Positions 1 through 10,319 of a DNA stretch of 64,000 bases are shown piece by piece; positions within the stretch are counted from its first letter, which is position 1; the number at the start of each line of letters is the position of its first letter. The stretch is from Trichoderma breve (taxonomy: Eukaryota > Ascomycota > Sordariomycetes > Hypocreales > Hypocreaceae), in NCBI RefSeq assembly GCF_028502605.1, contig NC_079232.1, positions 4,154,001 through 4,218,000 on the forward strand, read 5' to 3'. A model generated the notes under the pieces. It searched no databases. It saw nothing but the letters and a program-made list of their open reading frames with translations, and was not told where the DNA came from. The position numbers and the translations under genes are program-made.

Positions 1-152
1 TCATACAGCAACAAACAATCCTGCCATCTCTACAAGAGTACAGCAGCACCTTTTGCCTCCATCAGCAGCATCGATCGAGACAAAACCGACATCCCCCACC
101 GTCTAGATCCCGGCCCATGCCATAGGGCACCGCTCCAGCATGAGCATCCGCC

Positions 153-2180
153 ATGCCCCTGCCAGCGCTGCTCTCTTCCAGCGATAGATCGTCTTCCTTC
201 GGCTCGTCTTCCAGCAAGGCGCGCTCTGTCCCGGCCGTCGACGGCGACATCCCACCCGAGTACATCCACGACGAGGCCCAGCTACCATGCATCCCGCCCG
301 AACGACCGGACCTGCGCGAGCTCAACTGCGGCCTCGAGGCCCTGGCGGCCGTGTTCCCTGATATCCAGATCGAGGTCTTTCGGGAGCTGCTGGGCAACTT
401 TGACGGCGAATCGAGACTCGCCCTGGTGGCCGATGCTCTGCTGAAGAACCGTGCGGTATGGGTCAAGGGCAGGTGGAAAGTTGCCGGGCCCGAGAGCCAC
501 AACAGATTGCAGGCTGGGAACGACAGCAAGGACAAGGATAAGGACAAGGACAAGGAGGAAGCAGAGGTTGATGGCCCCGGCAATCGGCTGGTGCCGAGAG
601 CAGAAATATTCCGAAGCAACGAGTACAAGAAGGCGGTCCAAGCCCTTGCGTGGCAGGAGTTTAAAGGCCTGTCCAAGTCGACCATCAATGCGGTCCTTGC
701 CGAGTCTAACTACTCATACCTGGACGCTCGGAGGACTCTTGTGACGCTGTCATCTAAATCATGGCGCTTCACCATCTCGTCTATATTCATGAGACGGAAG
801 CCTGTGGCGACGGGCGAGGCAGACAACCATCCTCTTGTCCGCTGGCGCACGACTGGTCATGGCTCTAGCATACCTACGGTGCGGTCTACGGGCAATGCCG
901 AGCTTGATCGCGAGCTATACGATGCGCTCATCCGCCCACTGAAAGAAAAGGATAGAGAAGAGCGGGAGATTAAAGACCGCGCAGCCGCTGTGCTGCTAAA
1001 CAACGAGGAAGCCGAAGAGGCGGGCGCCATCCACGAGTGCACGTGCTGCTTCACCACGGGCCCATTTGAAGAGTTTACGCACTGCAACAAGGACGCACAC
1101 ATGATTTGCTTCCGCTGCGTCCAGCACTCCATCAAGGAGGCCGTCTTTGGGCAAGGCTGGCTGAGTAGCATCATCCCCGAGACGGGAACCCTGAGGTGCA
1201 TGGCCGTCGACCGCGACCAGTGTCCCGGCTATGTCTCATATGAACATATGCGTAGGGCCATGCTGGAGGAGAAGAAGGGTGCCGAGATTTTACATCAACT
1301 AGACCAGCGACTTGCAGAGCACGCTTTGCTTGCCGCAAAACTACCACTGGTACACTGTCCGTTTTGCAACTATGCGGAGATTGACGATATATACTTGCCG
1401 CATCAAAGGTCAAAGATGCGGATTCGGGTTGCCGGCGTTCTTCACTTGATGTTTCTATTCTTTTGCTTCGTCTGCGTCGTCCTCGTCCTTCCTCTGGCTG
1501 CGATATCTCTTCTTACCGCTTTGGCGTTCACCTCTTGGACGTCTTTTTGGAAGCAAATATCGTCAGAATGGAAGCTTGCCGTTGCAAGACATTCTCGACG
1601 CCGACGTGGTCTTCAGTTTTCTTGCCAAAATCCCGAGTGTGGCAGAGTATCCTGCCTCTCGTGCAGTAAGGTCTGGACAGACATTCATGTCTGCAACGAG
1701 TCATCTTTAGTTGCGCTGCGAACACAGGTTGAGCAGGCCATGAGCATGGCCATCAAACGAGTCTGCCCTCGGTGCAACACCTCATTTGTCAAGAATGCAG
1801 GCTGCAACAAGCTCACCTGTCCCTGCGGATACAAGATGTGCTACGTTTGCCGTGCCGACCTCACTGAAGAAGGATATCGGCACTTTTGCGACCACTTCCG
1901 GCCCGACGGTGATCCAAGACCATGCCTCGAGTGTGAGAGGTGCAATTTATGGGAGTCGGAGAATGTCGACCAAGTGCTTCAGGAAGCCCGCGAAGAAGCA
2001 GAGCGAAAGTGGAAAGACACGGAGAAGAGGGACCTGTCCGGGCCGGAGAAGGCGTTTCTGGAGACGGGCATCGCGGCGCGTGCTACGGGCATGGGTAGCG
2101 TGGAGCAGATCCTGGTGGCGGGACGGTTGCCTTCTCTGGGGGAAGTTTTGGACATTGTGATTGAGATGATCCTCGTGTGA
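153..2180 (+). CDS. RBR-type (RING-IBR-RING2) E3 ubiquitin ligase, RNF216/TRIAD3-like
   Basis: Single-exon gene, 675 aa. RBR ligases take ubiquitin from an E2 onto a catalytic cysteine in RING2 and then pass it to the substrate. RING1 begins near residue 295 with closely spaced Cys/His pairs. An IBR-like region starts near residue 405 (HCPFCNYAE). RING2 (CPRCNTSFVKNAGCNKLTC) lies near residues 538-557, and Cys551 in NAGCNKLTC is the expected catalytic residue. The order and the residues after RING2 (EEGYRHFCDHF) resemble the RNF216 branch. Unusually, a long hydrophobic stretch (about residues 430-466, enough for one or two membrane helices) sits inside the IBR region. I saw no good intron there, so it appears to be translated. 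The N-terminal half (1-290) is charged with a short Lys/Asp run and no recognised domain. The start is the first ATG in frame after a short 5' leader; an upstream ATG at 139 is in another frame. Confidence 0.88.
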   Translation: MPLPALLSSSDRSSSFGSSSSKARSVPAVDGDIPPEYIHDEAQLPCIPPERPDLRELNCGLEALAAVFPDIQIEVFRELLGNFDGESRLALVADALLKNRAVWVKGRWKVAGPESHNRLQAGNDSKDKDKDKDKEEAEVDGPGNRLVPRAEIFRSNEYKKAVQALAWQEFKGLSKSTINAVLAESNYSYLDARRTLVTLSSKSWRFTISSIFMRRKPVATGEADNHPLVRWRTTGHGSSIPTVRSTGNAELDRELYDALIRPLKEKDREEREIKDRAAAVLLNNEEAEEAGAIHECTCCFTTGPFEEFTHCNKDAHMICFRCVQHSIKEAVFGQGWLSSIIPETGTLRCMAVDRDQCPGYVSYEHMRRAMLEEKKGAEILHQLDQRLAEHALLAAKLPLVHCPFCNYAEIDDIYLPHQRSKMRIRVAGVLHLMFLFFCFVCVVLVLPLAAISLLTALAFTSWTSFWKQISSEWKLAVARHSRRRRGLQFSCQNPECGRVSCLSCSKVWTDIHVCNESSLVALRTQVEQAMSMAIKRVCPRCNTSFVKNAGCNKLTCPCGYKMCYVCRADLTEEGYRHFCDHFRPDGDPRPCLECERCNLWESENVDQVLQEAREEAERKWKDTEKRDLSGPEKAFLETGIAARATGMGSVEQILVAGRLPSLGEVLDIVIEMILV

Positions 2181-2876
2181 GCGAGATGGGGAGAAGCCAA
2201 TGTTGGGGGTTTGTCAGCATTTGCTAGAGAATGAGTTGCTCGGGCTGCATTTCTGGCGTATCTCTCTCTCTATCTCTCCTCCTTGTCGTTTTCATGACTT
2301 GAGAATCATTTCTGCGCGGCGTCATGTGGACTATCAGAGATTGCTATGCATGATCCAAAGATGATATGCGCTTCTGGCAGCGCTTTAAGCCAGTTTGGAT
2401 ATCTTTCCATAAAGATGGGCTTGACTTAGACCTGCCTAACGATTTTTTATTATTTCCTTTGTCTTTATCAAGAGCGCACCCAAGTACTCGTCTAATTCTG
2501 CAACTATTTCAGAAGAAACAGTACAGGACGAGGATAGATGACGGCTGTTCTCGCGTTCCCTTAATTCTTCATCTCTTCTCTTTGCATATGTGTTTCCTTT
2601 TAGTTTGGACGGTTCGGCATTGGGAATTTGTTTTTTCATGAGCTTGTTTTTTCTTTTTACGAGGGACTGAGCGTCGTCGATTCATGAACATGTAAAGGGC
2701 GAGATAATAACAGAACTTGATGAATTGGATGGATAGAAAACTCCTTGACACATGAATTAAAACAAATCGTCGACATGAAAATATTGCATTCTAGCCTGTT
2801 TAACACAACATGAAACATTAAAAAATATAGTACACATTTCCATCCAGCTTTATCCTTCATCAAAGTTGTATCATCA
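2181..2876. other. Convergent 3' flanks of the RBR ligase and fox2
   Basis: About 700 bp between two converging genes. It is T- and A-rich toward fox2, contains pyrimidine runs near 2260-2290 and 2560-2660, and has only short chance ORFs. It most likely holds the two 3' UTRs and polyadenylation sites. No RNA gene or repeat was recognised. Confidence 0.6.
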
Positions 2877-5800
2877 TCACGCAAGTTCAGCAGCAGCACC
2901 CGCAATCGCCAACTTGCCCGTCTCCTTCACCTTGCACTGAAACACAACCTTTCCTCCCTCCCTCCACATCTCCGTCACAATCGTCTGCCCCGGAATCACC
3001 GGCCCCGCAAACCTCACTTTAATATTCTTAAACGCGCCGAACTTGTCGTATACAGCCTTTCCTGCAACGCCAAACGTGCACAGGCCGTGCAGGATGGGCG
3101 CCTTGAAGCCTCCCATCTTGGCGAACCCAGGATCGATATGCAAAGGGTTGTAATCGCCGCTCAGACGGTAAATCGCCGCCTGCTCCTCGCCCGTGGCCTC
3201 TTCGACGACGACATCGGGTGCACGCTTGGGAGGCTCGTTGGCTGCCGTCGCGGGACCCCTATCTTGACCCTTCTTCGCTCCGCCAAAACCTCCCGCGCCG
3301 CGCAAAAAGACAGTCATCTCATTATAAAATACATCCTCGCCAGTCTCAGCATTAACAGTGGTAATGCCAGTCTTGACAATGGAAGCAGAGCCCTTGTCAA
3401 TGACCTCGAGGAGTTTCCCGCGAGAATGCAGGCGACCGGCGGTAGGAATGGGAAACTTGCGAATCTCAAGGTACTGCTCGCCGTGGAGCAGCATCATGGG
3501 CGAGAAGTTTGGCACAATGGTGTCAAAATCAAAGGGCATTTCTGCGCTGAAGCCCGGGATGACGCCGAATGTGGGGAGGACTTGGAAGTCTTCTGCGCCC
3601 TCACTGTTTTGTGTTAGATATGTCCTTTCTTAACAAATTGGAGGATAATTGATGTTGAGATGGGTTCATGAGAACGTAGTGTGTTCTTCTTGTGAGATAA
3701 AAGGGCTCTCGGGGGTTATCACGGCTTACAAGACATATTTCAGCTCCTTTCGCTTGGCGCCAACACCGAGATTGTACAGAATGGCATCACGCTCCGTCAA
3801 GTTGTACTCGGTAGGGCTGCCCTCCTTGTTGAGAGCCTCAGCAATAGCGGCGAGATGTTCATTCTCGGGGGCGGTAGCAGAACCACCCTCGCTCTATGAG
3901 GCGAAAAAACACACACAAATTAGCACGGGTCATTCAATGTGAAACGTGAAATTCTTGTTCTCTTTCTTTCCAATAACATTTCTTTCATCTTTAGGAAACT
4001 ATCCAATATGTACAGGGCTTTGATAGATTCGAGGTGGTGATACAGAGTCTTCTTCCAAATGTTGACATGCCAGATGGAGAGACAAAACAAATGATAGAAA
4101 AATAATAAAAAGAAAAGTCATTCAACATCGTGTACGTGACGTTTTCATACCTTGTTCTCCATGTTGGCCATGATCTTCTCCAGGCCGTCCTGAGCCTTCT
4201 CGGGATGATCCGCACGGCCATCGTCAAAGTTGATAATCTTCTCCCACTGCTTGACGACCTCCTCGGGCACTAGAGGCACGTTGATGGGGAAGCCGTGGCC
4301 ACCGCTTCGCTGCCATCGAGTCTTGCCGACCCAGCCGCTGCCGACCTCGTACAGGCCGCCAGTGGGGTTGGGGCACTTGTCGCTGCTGAGGGCGAGGACA
4401 AGGGGAGCAATGTAGTCGGGCTTGAAGGCGTCGACCATCTCCTTGGGCATGATGGTGGCGGTCATGGCAGTGCCGGCGTTGGGGGCAATGGTGTTGACGT
4501 AGATGCCGTACTTGAAGCCCTCGAGAGCCAGGGCGCGGGAGAAGCCAAGAATACCGCATTTCTGTGATTTTACGTTAGACTTATAAAGAGACATGAATTC
4601 GGGGAATAACTTACAGCAGCGGCATAGTTAGCCTGGCCAAAGTTGCCGTAGATACCAGAGGTGGAGGTGGTGTTAATGACACGGCCGTACTTTTGCTTGA
4701 GGAAGTAGGGCCAAGCAGCCTTGGTGACCTTGTAGGTACCGCGCAGGTGCACGTTCATGACGGGGTTCCACAGGCTGTCGTCCATGTTGGTAAAGGCCTT
4801 GTCACGGAGGATACCGGCATTGTTGACGACAATGTCGACACGGCCAAAGGCGTCAATGGCGCCCTTGACGACGGCATCACCGTCCTCGGCGGAGGCCTTG
4901 ACGCCGACAGCCTTGCCGCCGAGCTTCTTGATCTCCTCGACGGTGGTGTCAGGGTTGACGAGGTCGTTGACGACAACAGAGGCGCCGTGCTTGGCAAAGG
5001 CCAGAGCATAAGCACGTCCAATACCAGCACCGGCGCCAGTGATAAGAGCGACGCGGCCGGTGAAGTCGAGCTTCTCGCCCTGTTCGCTAGGGCCCATCTT
5101 CATGGAGTCCTCCAGCAGGGTCATGAAGTCGTTGGGGCCAGAGGGATACTGAGGGTTGGAGAAGTCAATGACCTTGTTCCACTGCTTCAGGATGGCGCCG
5201 GGGGTGTATGAGTCGTCGGCCTTGAGGAGGAGACCGCTGGATCTCTCCCATCGCAGCTTGGCGATGTGACCAGCACCGGCCTCGAAGATTGCGCCGTTCT
5301 CGGTGTTGTTGGAGTGAACGAGCACGGCAACGAGCGGCACAATCCACTCGGGGCGCAGAGCCTTGAGAACATCGGGGGGCATGACGGTCTCGGTCATGCG
5401 GCTAGCAGCTGTTTGTCACGCTCAGGTTAGCCAATCGGTTCAGAAACGAAAGCCAGATTCAGCCTCATAGAAGACACATACCAATGGGAGCAATGACGTT
5501 GGACAGGATGTTGTACTTGGCGCCCTCCTTGGCCAGCGTCTCGGTGAAGCCAACCATGGCGAGCTTGGCAGCCGAGTAGTTGGTCTGGCCAAAGCTGCCA
5601 AACAAACCGGCGGCCGAGGCGGTGTTGATGACTCGGCCGTACTTTTGCTTGCGGAAGTGAGGCCAGGCGGCGCGGGAGCACTTGTAGGCGCCCGTGACGT
5701 GAACCTTCATGATGAGGTCCCAGTCCTCGTCCTTGAGGTTCTTGAAGGCAATGTCGCGCAGGATGCCGGCATTGTTGATGAGGATATCGATGCGGCCAAA

Positions 5801-6144
5801 GGCCTTGATGGCGGTCTCGATGATGCGCTCGCCGAACTCGACGCTGTCGTAGTTGGCAACGGCCTTGCCGCCGGCCTTTTTGATCTCGTCGACGACGACA
5901 TCAGCAGCCTGTGGAGGAGGCGGTTAGCTATGTCGATTGCGACTACAGTTTGAAGAAGAAGAAGGGCATTCATTCATTCACCGACCTTTGTAGAGTTTCC
6001 CTCGCCCTTGAATGTACCGCCCAGGTCGTTGACAACCACGCTGGCGCCTCGAGAGCCGAAGAAAGTGGCATAGGCCTTGCCCAGACCACCGCCAGCTCCG
6101 GTGATGACCACAACCTGGCCGTCGTATCTCAGTTGCTCAGCCAT
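2877..6144 (-). CDS. fox2: Peroxisomal multifunctional beta-oxidation enzyme type 2 (Fox2/MFE-2)
   Basis: Six exons on the minus strand: 6144-5986, 5908-5482, 5408-4615, 4561-4151, 3893-3730 and 3603-2877. All junction phases agree, giving 893 aa, the usual fungal length. Fox2 carries out the second and third steps of beta-oxidation: 2-enoyl-CoA hydration and (3R)-hydroxyacyl-CoA dehydrogenation. Two tandem short-chain dehydrogenase domains are visible. The first has TGAGGGLG at 15-22 and a YSAAK catalytic motif. The second starts near 310 with TGAGAGIG and has catalytic Tyr457/Lys461; the intron between exons 3 and 4 splits this YAAAK motif. The C-terminal hydratase-2 (MaoC-fold) domain carries the D-x-N-P-x-H motif at Asp802, Asn804 and His807. 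As in other fungi there is no SCP2 domain. The C-terminus is AAAELA, which is not a PTS1 signal. The promoter has two CCTCGG motifs. Confidence 0.96.
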
Positions 6145-6319
6145 GACGTCGGCAGGTTGCTGTGTGTGTGTATGATGGGGAGTGACGCTGAAGCGAAATA
6201 CGACGTCAAGACACAAATGTGAGGGGGGAAGAAGAAGAGGAGGAGAAGGGGAGGGTATCTAGATGGTGTACAGAGAGAGTTCAATCAGGAGAAGAAGGAA
6301 GAGAAAACGGTGTCACGCT

Positions 6320-6325
6320 CCTCGG
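6320..6325. promoter_or_regulatory. CCTCGG motif, candidate FarA/FarB (oleate-responsive) site
   Basis: CCTCGG is seen 176 bp upstream of the fox2 start. In Aspergillus this hexamer is the core of sites bound by the fatty-acid-responsive Zn2Cys6 factors FarA/FarB in beta-oxidation promoters. Its function here is inferred from position and sequence. Confidence 0.5.
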
Positions 6326-6379
6326 ACTTTTTTAAGTGATGCGGACGGACCGGGTTTGGACAAGCAAAAGGTGTCGATG

Positions 6380-6385
6380 CCTCGG
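6380..6385. promoter_or_regulatory. Second CCTCGG motif, candidate FarA/FarB site
   Basis: A second exact CCTCGG 60 bp upstream of the first, about 236 bp from the fox2 start. The pair in the same orientation strengthens the case for fatty-acid control of fox2, but binding is not shown by sequence alone. Confidence 0.5.
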
Positions 6386-7312
6386 CATGAGCTGGGGCGG
6401 GTCACTCTGTACCACTTCTCTACCGCTCTGTACCGCGACTTGGACCGAGTTTAGAGGTCCAACGAGGCCGGGGAGGGCGCTAGACTAGAAGCGGGCGGAT
6501 GGCGGAGAAGCAGGGAGAGGCTTGTTCACATGCTTTTTTGGAGAAGTTCTGCTGGTGCATCGGAGTACGGAGTAGCAGAAAAGTTGGGGTATTGTAAAGG
6601 CCAAAAGCTGGGGGATGACAGGATACGAGTTACATTCACGTGTCCAATTCATGTCAGCCATTTACTAAGAACTTGTGAGACGTCTATACTTTACGGTAAG
6701 CTTCGGAGTAGCATGTATTGTGTACTAGGCACCTGCTATCTCTACAGACATGACATGACACATGCAATTCGAATCCATCCTCCTTCTTTAATACCCTAGT
6801 ATTCTCCGAGCATCTGACGGTTATCGGTACGGGTGCTGGCTGCACTGCATTCAATGGCATTGCTCTCCATCTCTCTCCACACTCTGCACCCCATACTCTC
6901 CCCCGGGCATCACCGGTCTGATCTTACATACTACCAGCATACTGCAACTCATTGCCCTCTACTCCATTTTCCTATCTCTAATAGTTCCTCTTCTGCTACA
7001 CCATAGCCTATTACTTACTACTCCCATCTTAACATCACGACATCACGTGTTTCGCTCACTCAGCTTCTCATCTTTCCCCCACGCTTCATCAATCTACCGC
7101 CTCCCCACACAAATTCACCTTCACCCTCTAGTCCGCTAATAATAAAAGCCAAACCCGACCACTCGGTCAATCAAGTCACCGGTGCGGCCCCGGAGACCGG
7201 CAGCCCACATTCCCCCATGTAGTCCATCCATAATATAGACATCAATATCAATATCCGTTCGCGCACCTTCAACCACCAATCTCATAAGAAATCTCTCGTA
7301 ACAAAAACCACC

Positions 7313-8380
7313 ATGGCAACGCAATTCATAGACGACAAATCCCCAATATGCATCCCATTCATCCTAAACCGCCTCAAGCTACACCAACAAGCCAACCCCA
7401 ACAATAATAATAATAACCCCCCGCGTCCCCTCATCATCGGCCTCAATGGCCTCCAAGGTGTCGGCAAATCCACCCTCGTCGTGCCCCTCGCCGAAGCCCT
7501 CAACCGCGAGGGCATCCCGACCCTCGTCTGCAGCATCGACGATTTCTATCTGACGCACGAGCAGCAGCTTGCTCTGGCGCGTGAGAATCCGGATAATGCC
7601 CTGTGGCAGGTCCGTGGGGAGCCAGGTATGTATATTCTCATTTACTCACATATTCACTTACACCACTTATACACACACCCTTCATCATATTATATACATG
7701 ATTTCAATCTTCACATCAGTTTCAATAAAACTTCTTCAAACAAAAACAATAAAAAACTCACATCTTCAACAGGCACCCACGACATCCCCCTCCTCAAATC
7801 CGTCTTCTCCTCCCTCCTCACCCACGCACCAACCTCCCTCCCCCAATACGACAAAGCCCTCTTCTCCGGCCAAGGCGACCGCCTCCCCCCCTCCACCTGG
7901 ACCCCCATCAACCAAGATCAACAACAACCTCCCCAAAACCCCTTCCAGGTCGTCATCCTCGAAGGCTGGTGCATCGGCTTCCGCCCCATCTCCCCCGAAG
8001 CCGTCGCCGCGAAACACTCCGCCCCAAGCCGCACTCTCCACCAGCACCGCCTAGAGCATCTGCTGGCTATCAACGAGAAACTTGGTGAATACGATGATGT
8101 GACGCGCTTGTTTGATGCTTTTCTTCATATTGACTCGGAGAATACCGAGTATGTCTACGATTGGCGCCTGGAGCAGGAGGAGCATCTTCGTCTGACGAGG
8201 GGGGATCCTAATGCCGGCATGACCAAGGAGCAGGTCGTCAGGTTTGTCGACGCTTATTACCCTGCCTACGAGCTCTATTCCGAAGGTCTACGAAACGGCC
8301 TCTTCTCAGACAAGCCAGGGGCTCAATTGCGGATGGTGGTTGGGCGTGACAGAAAGGTGAAGCAGGTGATTGAGATTTGA
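7313..8380 (+). CDS. tda10: Tda10-like P-loop kinase (glycerate/pantothenate-kinase-like fold)
   Basis: Two exons, 7313-7625 and 7773-8380, giving 306 aa. The start has a good fungal context (CACCATGG). A Walker A motif (GLQGVGKST, residues 46-54) follows a short Asn-rich linker, and CSIDDFYLTHEQ lies shortly downstream. The middle carries VVILEGWCIGF and the C-terminus a conserved YDWRLEQE segment. This pattern matches yeast Tda10 (YGR205W) and its eukaryotic relatives, ATP-binding proteins related to plant D-glycerate 3-kinase and bacterial pantothenate kinase. The substrate is not established. The 147-nt intron (7626-7772) is a multiple of three and has no stop, so an unspliced message would still encode one continuous protein. 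Splicing is preferred because it joins conserved sequence (RGEPG to THDIPLL) and removes a low-complexity Ser/His/Tyr-rich insert. Confidence 0.88.
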   Translation: MATQFIDDKSPICIPFILNRLKLHQQANPNNNNNNPPRPLIIGLNGLQGVGKSTLVVPLAEALNREGIPTLVCSIDDFYLTHEQQLALARENPDNALWQVRGEPGMYILIYSHIHLHHLYTHPSSYYIHDFNLHISFNKTSSNKNNKKLTSSTGTHDIPLLKSVFSSLLTHAPTSLPQYDKALFSGQGDRLPPSTWTPINQDQQQPPQNPFQVVILEGWCIGFRPISPEAVAAKHSAPSRTLHQHRLEHLLAINEKLGEYDDVTRLFDAFLHIDSENTEYVYDWRLEQEEHLRLTRGDPNAGMTKEQVVRFVDAYYPAYELYSEGLRNGLFSDKPGAQLRMVVGRDRKVKQVIEI

Positions 8381-8741
8381 ACATGAAAGAAGAGGCAGAG
8401 AGAGGATAAGATTAGTTGTCTCATTGCAACAGAAAAGTGCTTCTTTTAGCAACACGAAGAATTCTAGATGGCGCAACATGAGCACATCTTGGCTAGACCA
8501 TTCCATTTATATCCCACATAAAAAAAGAAAAAGAAAAAAACAATCTCAGTTCATTAGATCATTACCCGCCAACGCCATGCTTTCCATTGTGAGGCTCAAA
8601 GACGCTCTAGGCCACGCCCAGCGCCGCCCATCCCATCCCATCCCATCCCATCTGTCAAGCCTGCAAGAATACCCACAACTCCGCACTCAAAATGACACAG
8701 CACCGGGAAAATGCAGCTTGCTCGGGGTAAAAGAACAAGCA
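8381..8741. other. Convergent 3' flanks of tda10 and the Ecm11-like gene
   Basis: Short intergenic region with an A-rich run (8518-8540) and a (CCCAT)n microsatellite near 8627-8652. No gene is supported. Confidence 0.5.
8627..8652. repeat. (CCCAT)n microsatellite
   Basis: About five tandem copies of CCCAT lie between the 3' ends of two convergent genes. No function is implied. Confidence 0.85.
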
Positions 8742-10319
8742 TCACTGCTGGGCAGCCTTGGCGTCGTTTGGAGTCATCAAACGCTGGCCCTCCTGCAGCA
8801 TCCGGTTCAATTTTTTGTCAATAGCCACTGTCTGTTCCCGGACCGCCTCCTCGCGAGAGGCTGCCTCGTCCTCAAACTCCCTCATCACTTTCCGCTTGTT
8901 ACGCCTAACCACTCTCATTTTGTGCATAATCTCGGAAAACTGCTCGGCAAACCAGTCGCCCGCCTCTTCCCAGTCGTCGAAATCCATGTTTGCAAACATG
9001 AGGCGCTGCTCCTTCTCGCTCTGGTGCATGCCCTGTTCTATCCTTGCGACGCGAGCTTCCACAGTACCCGCAGGAGCACCCGTACTGGTCTGCGCTGTCG
9101 CCTTGGAGGGGTCAAAATCGAATGGTTCTTTATCGAGATCGGCGTAGGCCATGTTGCTGAGAGCCATGTCATCGTAATCGAGGCTTCCCCGTCGGCGTTT
9201 CTTGTCTTTAGGCGCCGCTGGTTTAAAAGGTGGGATGGTTGTCGTCATGAGGCGCTCCAGCGCAGCTCGATGTGGTGATAGAGGATGCCCTCTCACTCTC
9301 GGAGTGGCATGTCCGTCTTCGCGGCCACCCACAGTGGATGTGCCATCGTCCTGGTCTCCATTCTCCTCTTCGTAAGCTGCCCCCTCCTCATCCTCTACCT
9401 CCTCTAGGTCTCTAAATCTGGCCATGGGACGGAAATCGTCTATTCTATCTCTCATCGGCCGCCCTCTGTTTGCAAAAGCAGGGGATGTGCTCCTCTTTTC
9501 TCTGTCGTCGTACTCAAACTGTCTCGGCCTCGGCACATGTCGAACCTTGATATCGCGCATGGGCAACACGGGTTGTTTCTCTGGCGATGCCTCTAGTCGA
9601 GCGTAGGTTGGTCGATAGTTTCCGGGTGGTCTGTTGTACCCATTGACGGCGGTTCGATTGAAACCATCGTTCATGTATGTGGATGCGGCGTTACGGTGTC
9701 CATTAGTTGGAACTACTCTCATGAGGAGGTCTTCTCCGAGCTGAAAGGCGGCACCGTCATTGGGGAGAAATCTCCTATCAAAATTGTAGCGGGGAGCAGG
9801 TCTGGTGATGGCGGCCGGAGCAGCGATCGAGACAGCAGGAGCAGGAGCAGTAACAATTGTATTCTTCTTATCCGGCATTGGTTCGTGATCGGCTTCGGAT
9901 GGCTCGTACTGCGGCGTTGTTAGGCCAGAATTCATAAAGCTGTCGCCTAATTGGGAGCCCGTAAATATGTCCATGGGGCGATGCTGGCTGGCTGGGGACT
10001 GCGAATGGGATCGCGGCACCGACTCGGGCGGCGGCTGGCTAAATCTCCGCTGATGTGCGCTGGGCTGGCGAGCATTGGCTCCTGGGATAGGAACTCGAGC
10101 GCTGTCCGCCAATTCCCTTCGTTCTACAGCCGACGAGAAGGCTGGTGGAGCAGAGCTCTGATAGCGCTCTGGCTCGCGAGTCTGCTGGACTGCCGCATTG
10201 CCGTTGAGATTTCCATTGGTGTTGACGTCGGCATTGGACTTGTTTCTGACTTCGTTGTCGGATTTGAGGCGTGCAAACATCTGCAGCCGGCTCGATCGCT
10301 CCTTCAACGAGGCCGGCAT
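8742..10319 (-). CDS. Ecm11-domain protein (probable meiotic chromosome/synaptonemal-complex-related)
   Basis: Single exon, 525 aa. Residues 1-400 are low complexity: Asn-, Pro-, Ser- and Arg-rich with acidic patches (about 300-330) and a basic KDKKRRR stretch near 378. This suggests a disordered, probably nuclear protein. The last ~110 residues form a charged helical domain containing FDDWEEAGDWFAEQF, followed by RRNKRKVMREFEDE and a final helix ending in RMLQEGQRLM. This resembles the fungal Ecm11 C-terminal domain. Yeast Ecm11 is a SUMO-modified component of the synaptonemal complex central region. The function here is inferred from that one domain. The N-terminal MPASLKERSSRLQMFARLKS segment looks like a short conserved helix and supports this start. 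Confidence 0.72.
   Translation of the reverse strand: MPASLKERSSRLQMFARLKSDNEVRNKSNADVNTNGNLNGNAAVQQTREPERYQSSAPPAFSSAVERRELADSARVPIPGANARQPSAHQRRFSQPPPESVPRSHSQSPASQHRPMDIFTGSQLGDSFMNSGLTTPQYEPSEADHEPMPDKKNTIVTAPAPAVSIAAPAAITRPAPRYNFDRRFLPNDGAAFQLGEDLLMRVVPTNGHRNAASTYMNDGFNRTAVNGYNRPPGNYRPTYARLEASPEKQPVLPMRDIKVRHVPRPRQFEYDDREKRSTSPAFANRGRPMRDRIDDFRPMARFRDLEEVEDEEGAAYEEENGDQDDGTSTVGGREDGHATPRVRGHPLSPHRAALERLMTTTIPPFKPAAPKDKKRRRGSLDYDDMALSNMAYADLDKEPFDFDPSKATAQTSTGAPAGTVEARVARIEQGMHQSEKEQRLMFANMDFDDWEEAGDWFAEQFSEIMHKMRVVRRNKRKVMREFEDEAASREEAVREQTVAIDKKLNRMLQEGQRLMTPNDAKAAQQ

Larger units (their letters stand above)
6145..7312. promoter_or_regulatory. Divergent intergenic promoter region, fox2 / tda10
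   Basis: About 1.17 kb between divergently transcribed genes. The fox2-proximal part holds the two CCTCGG motifs and a GA-rich leader (6225-6310). The middle contains one TACGGAGTA motif (6566-6574). The tda10-proximal part (6800-7312) is pyrimidine-rich, as expected of a fungal promoter and 5' UTR. No gene is supported inside. Confidence 0.55.

Noticed and set aside
6740..6790. tRNA B-box-like GCAATTCGAATCC
   Set aside because: No matching A box or cloverleaf-forming arms at the right spacing could be found.
8370..9278. 302-aa ORF on the + strand
   Set aside because: Overlaps the end of tda10 and is antisense to the Ecm11-like gene, whose C-terminal domain is clearly the real product.
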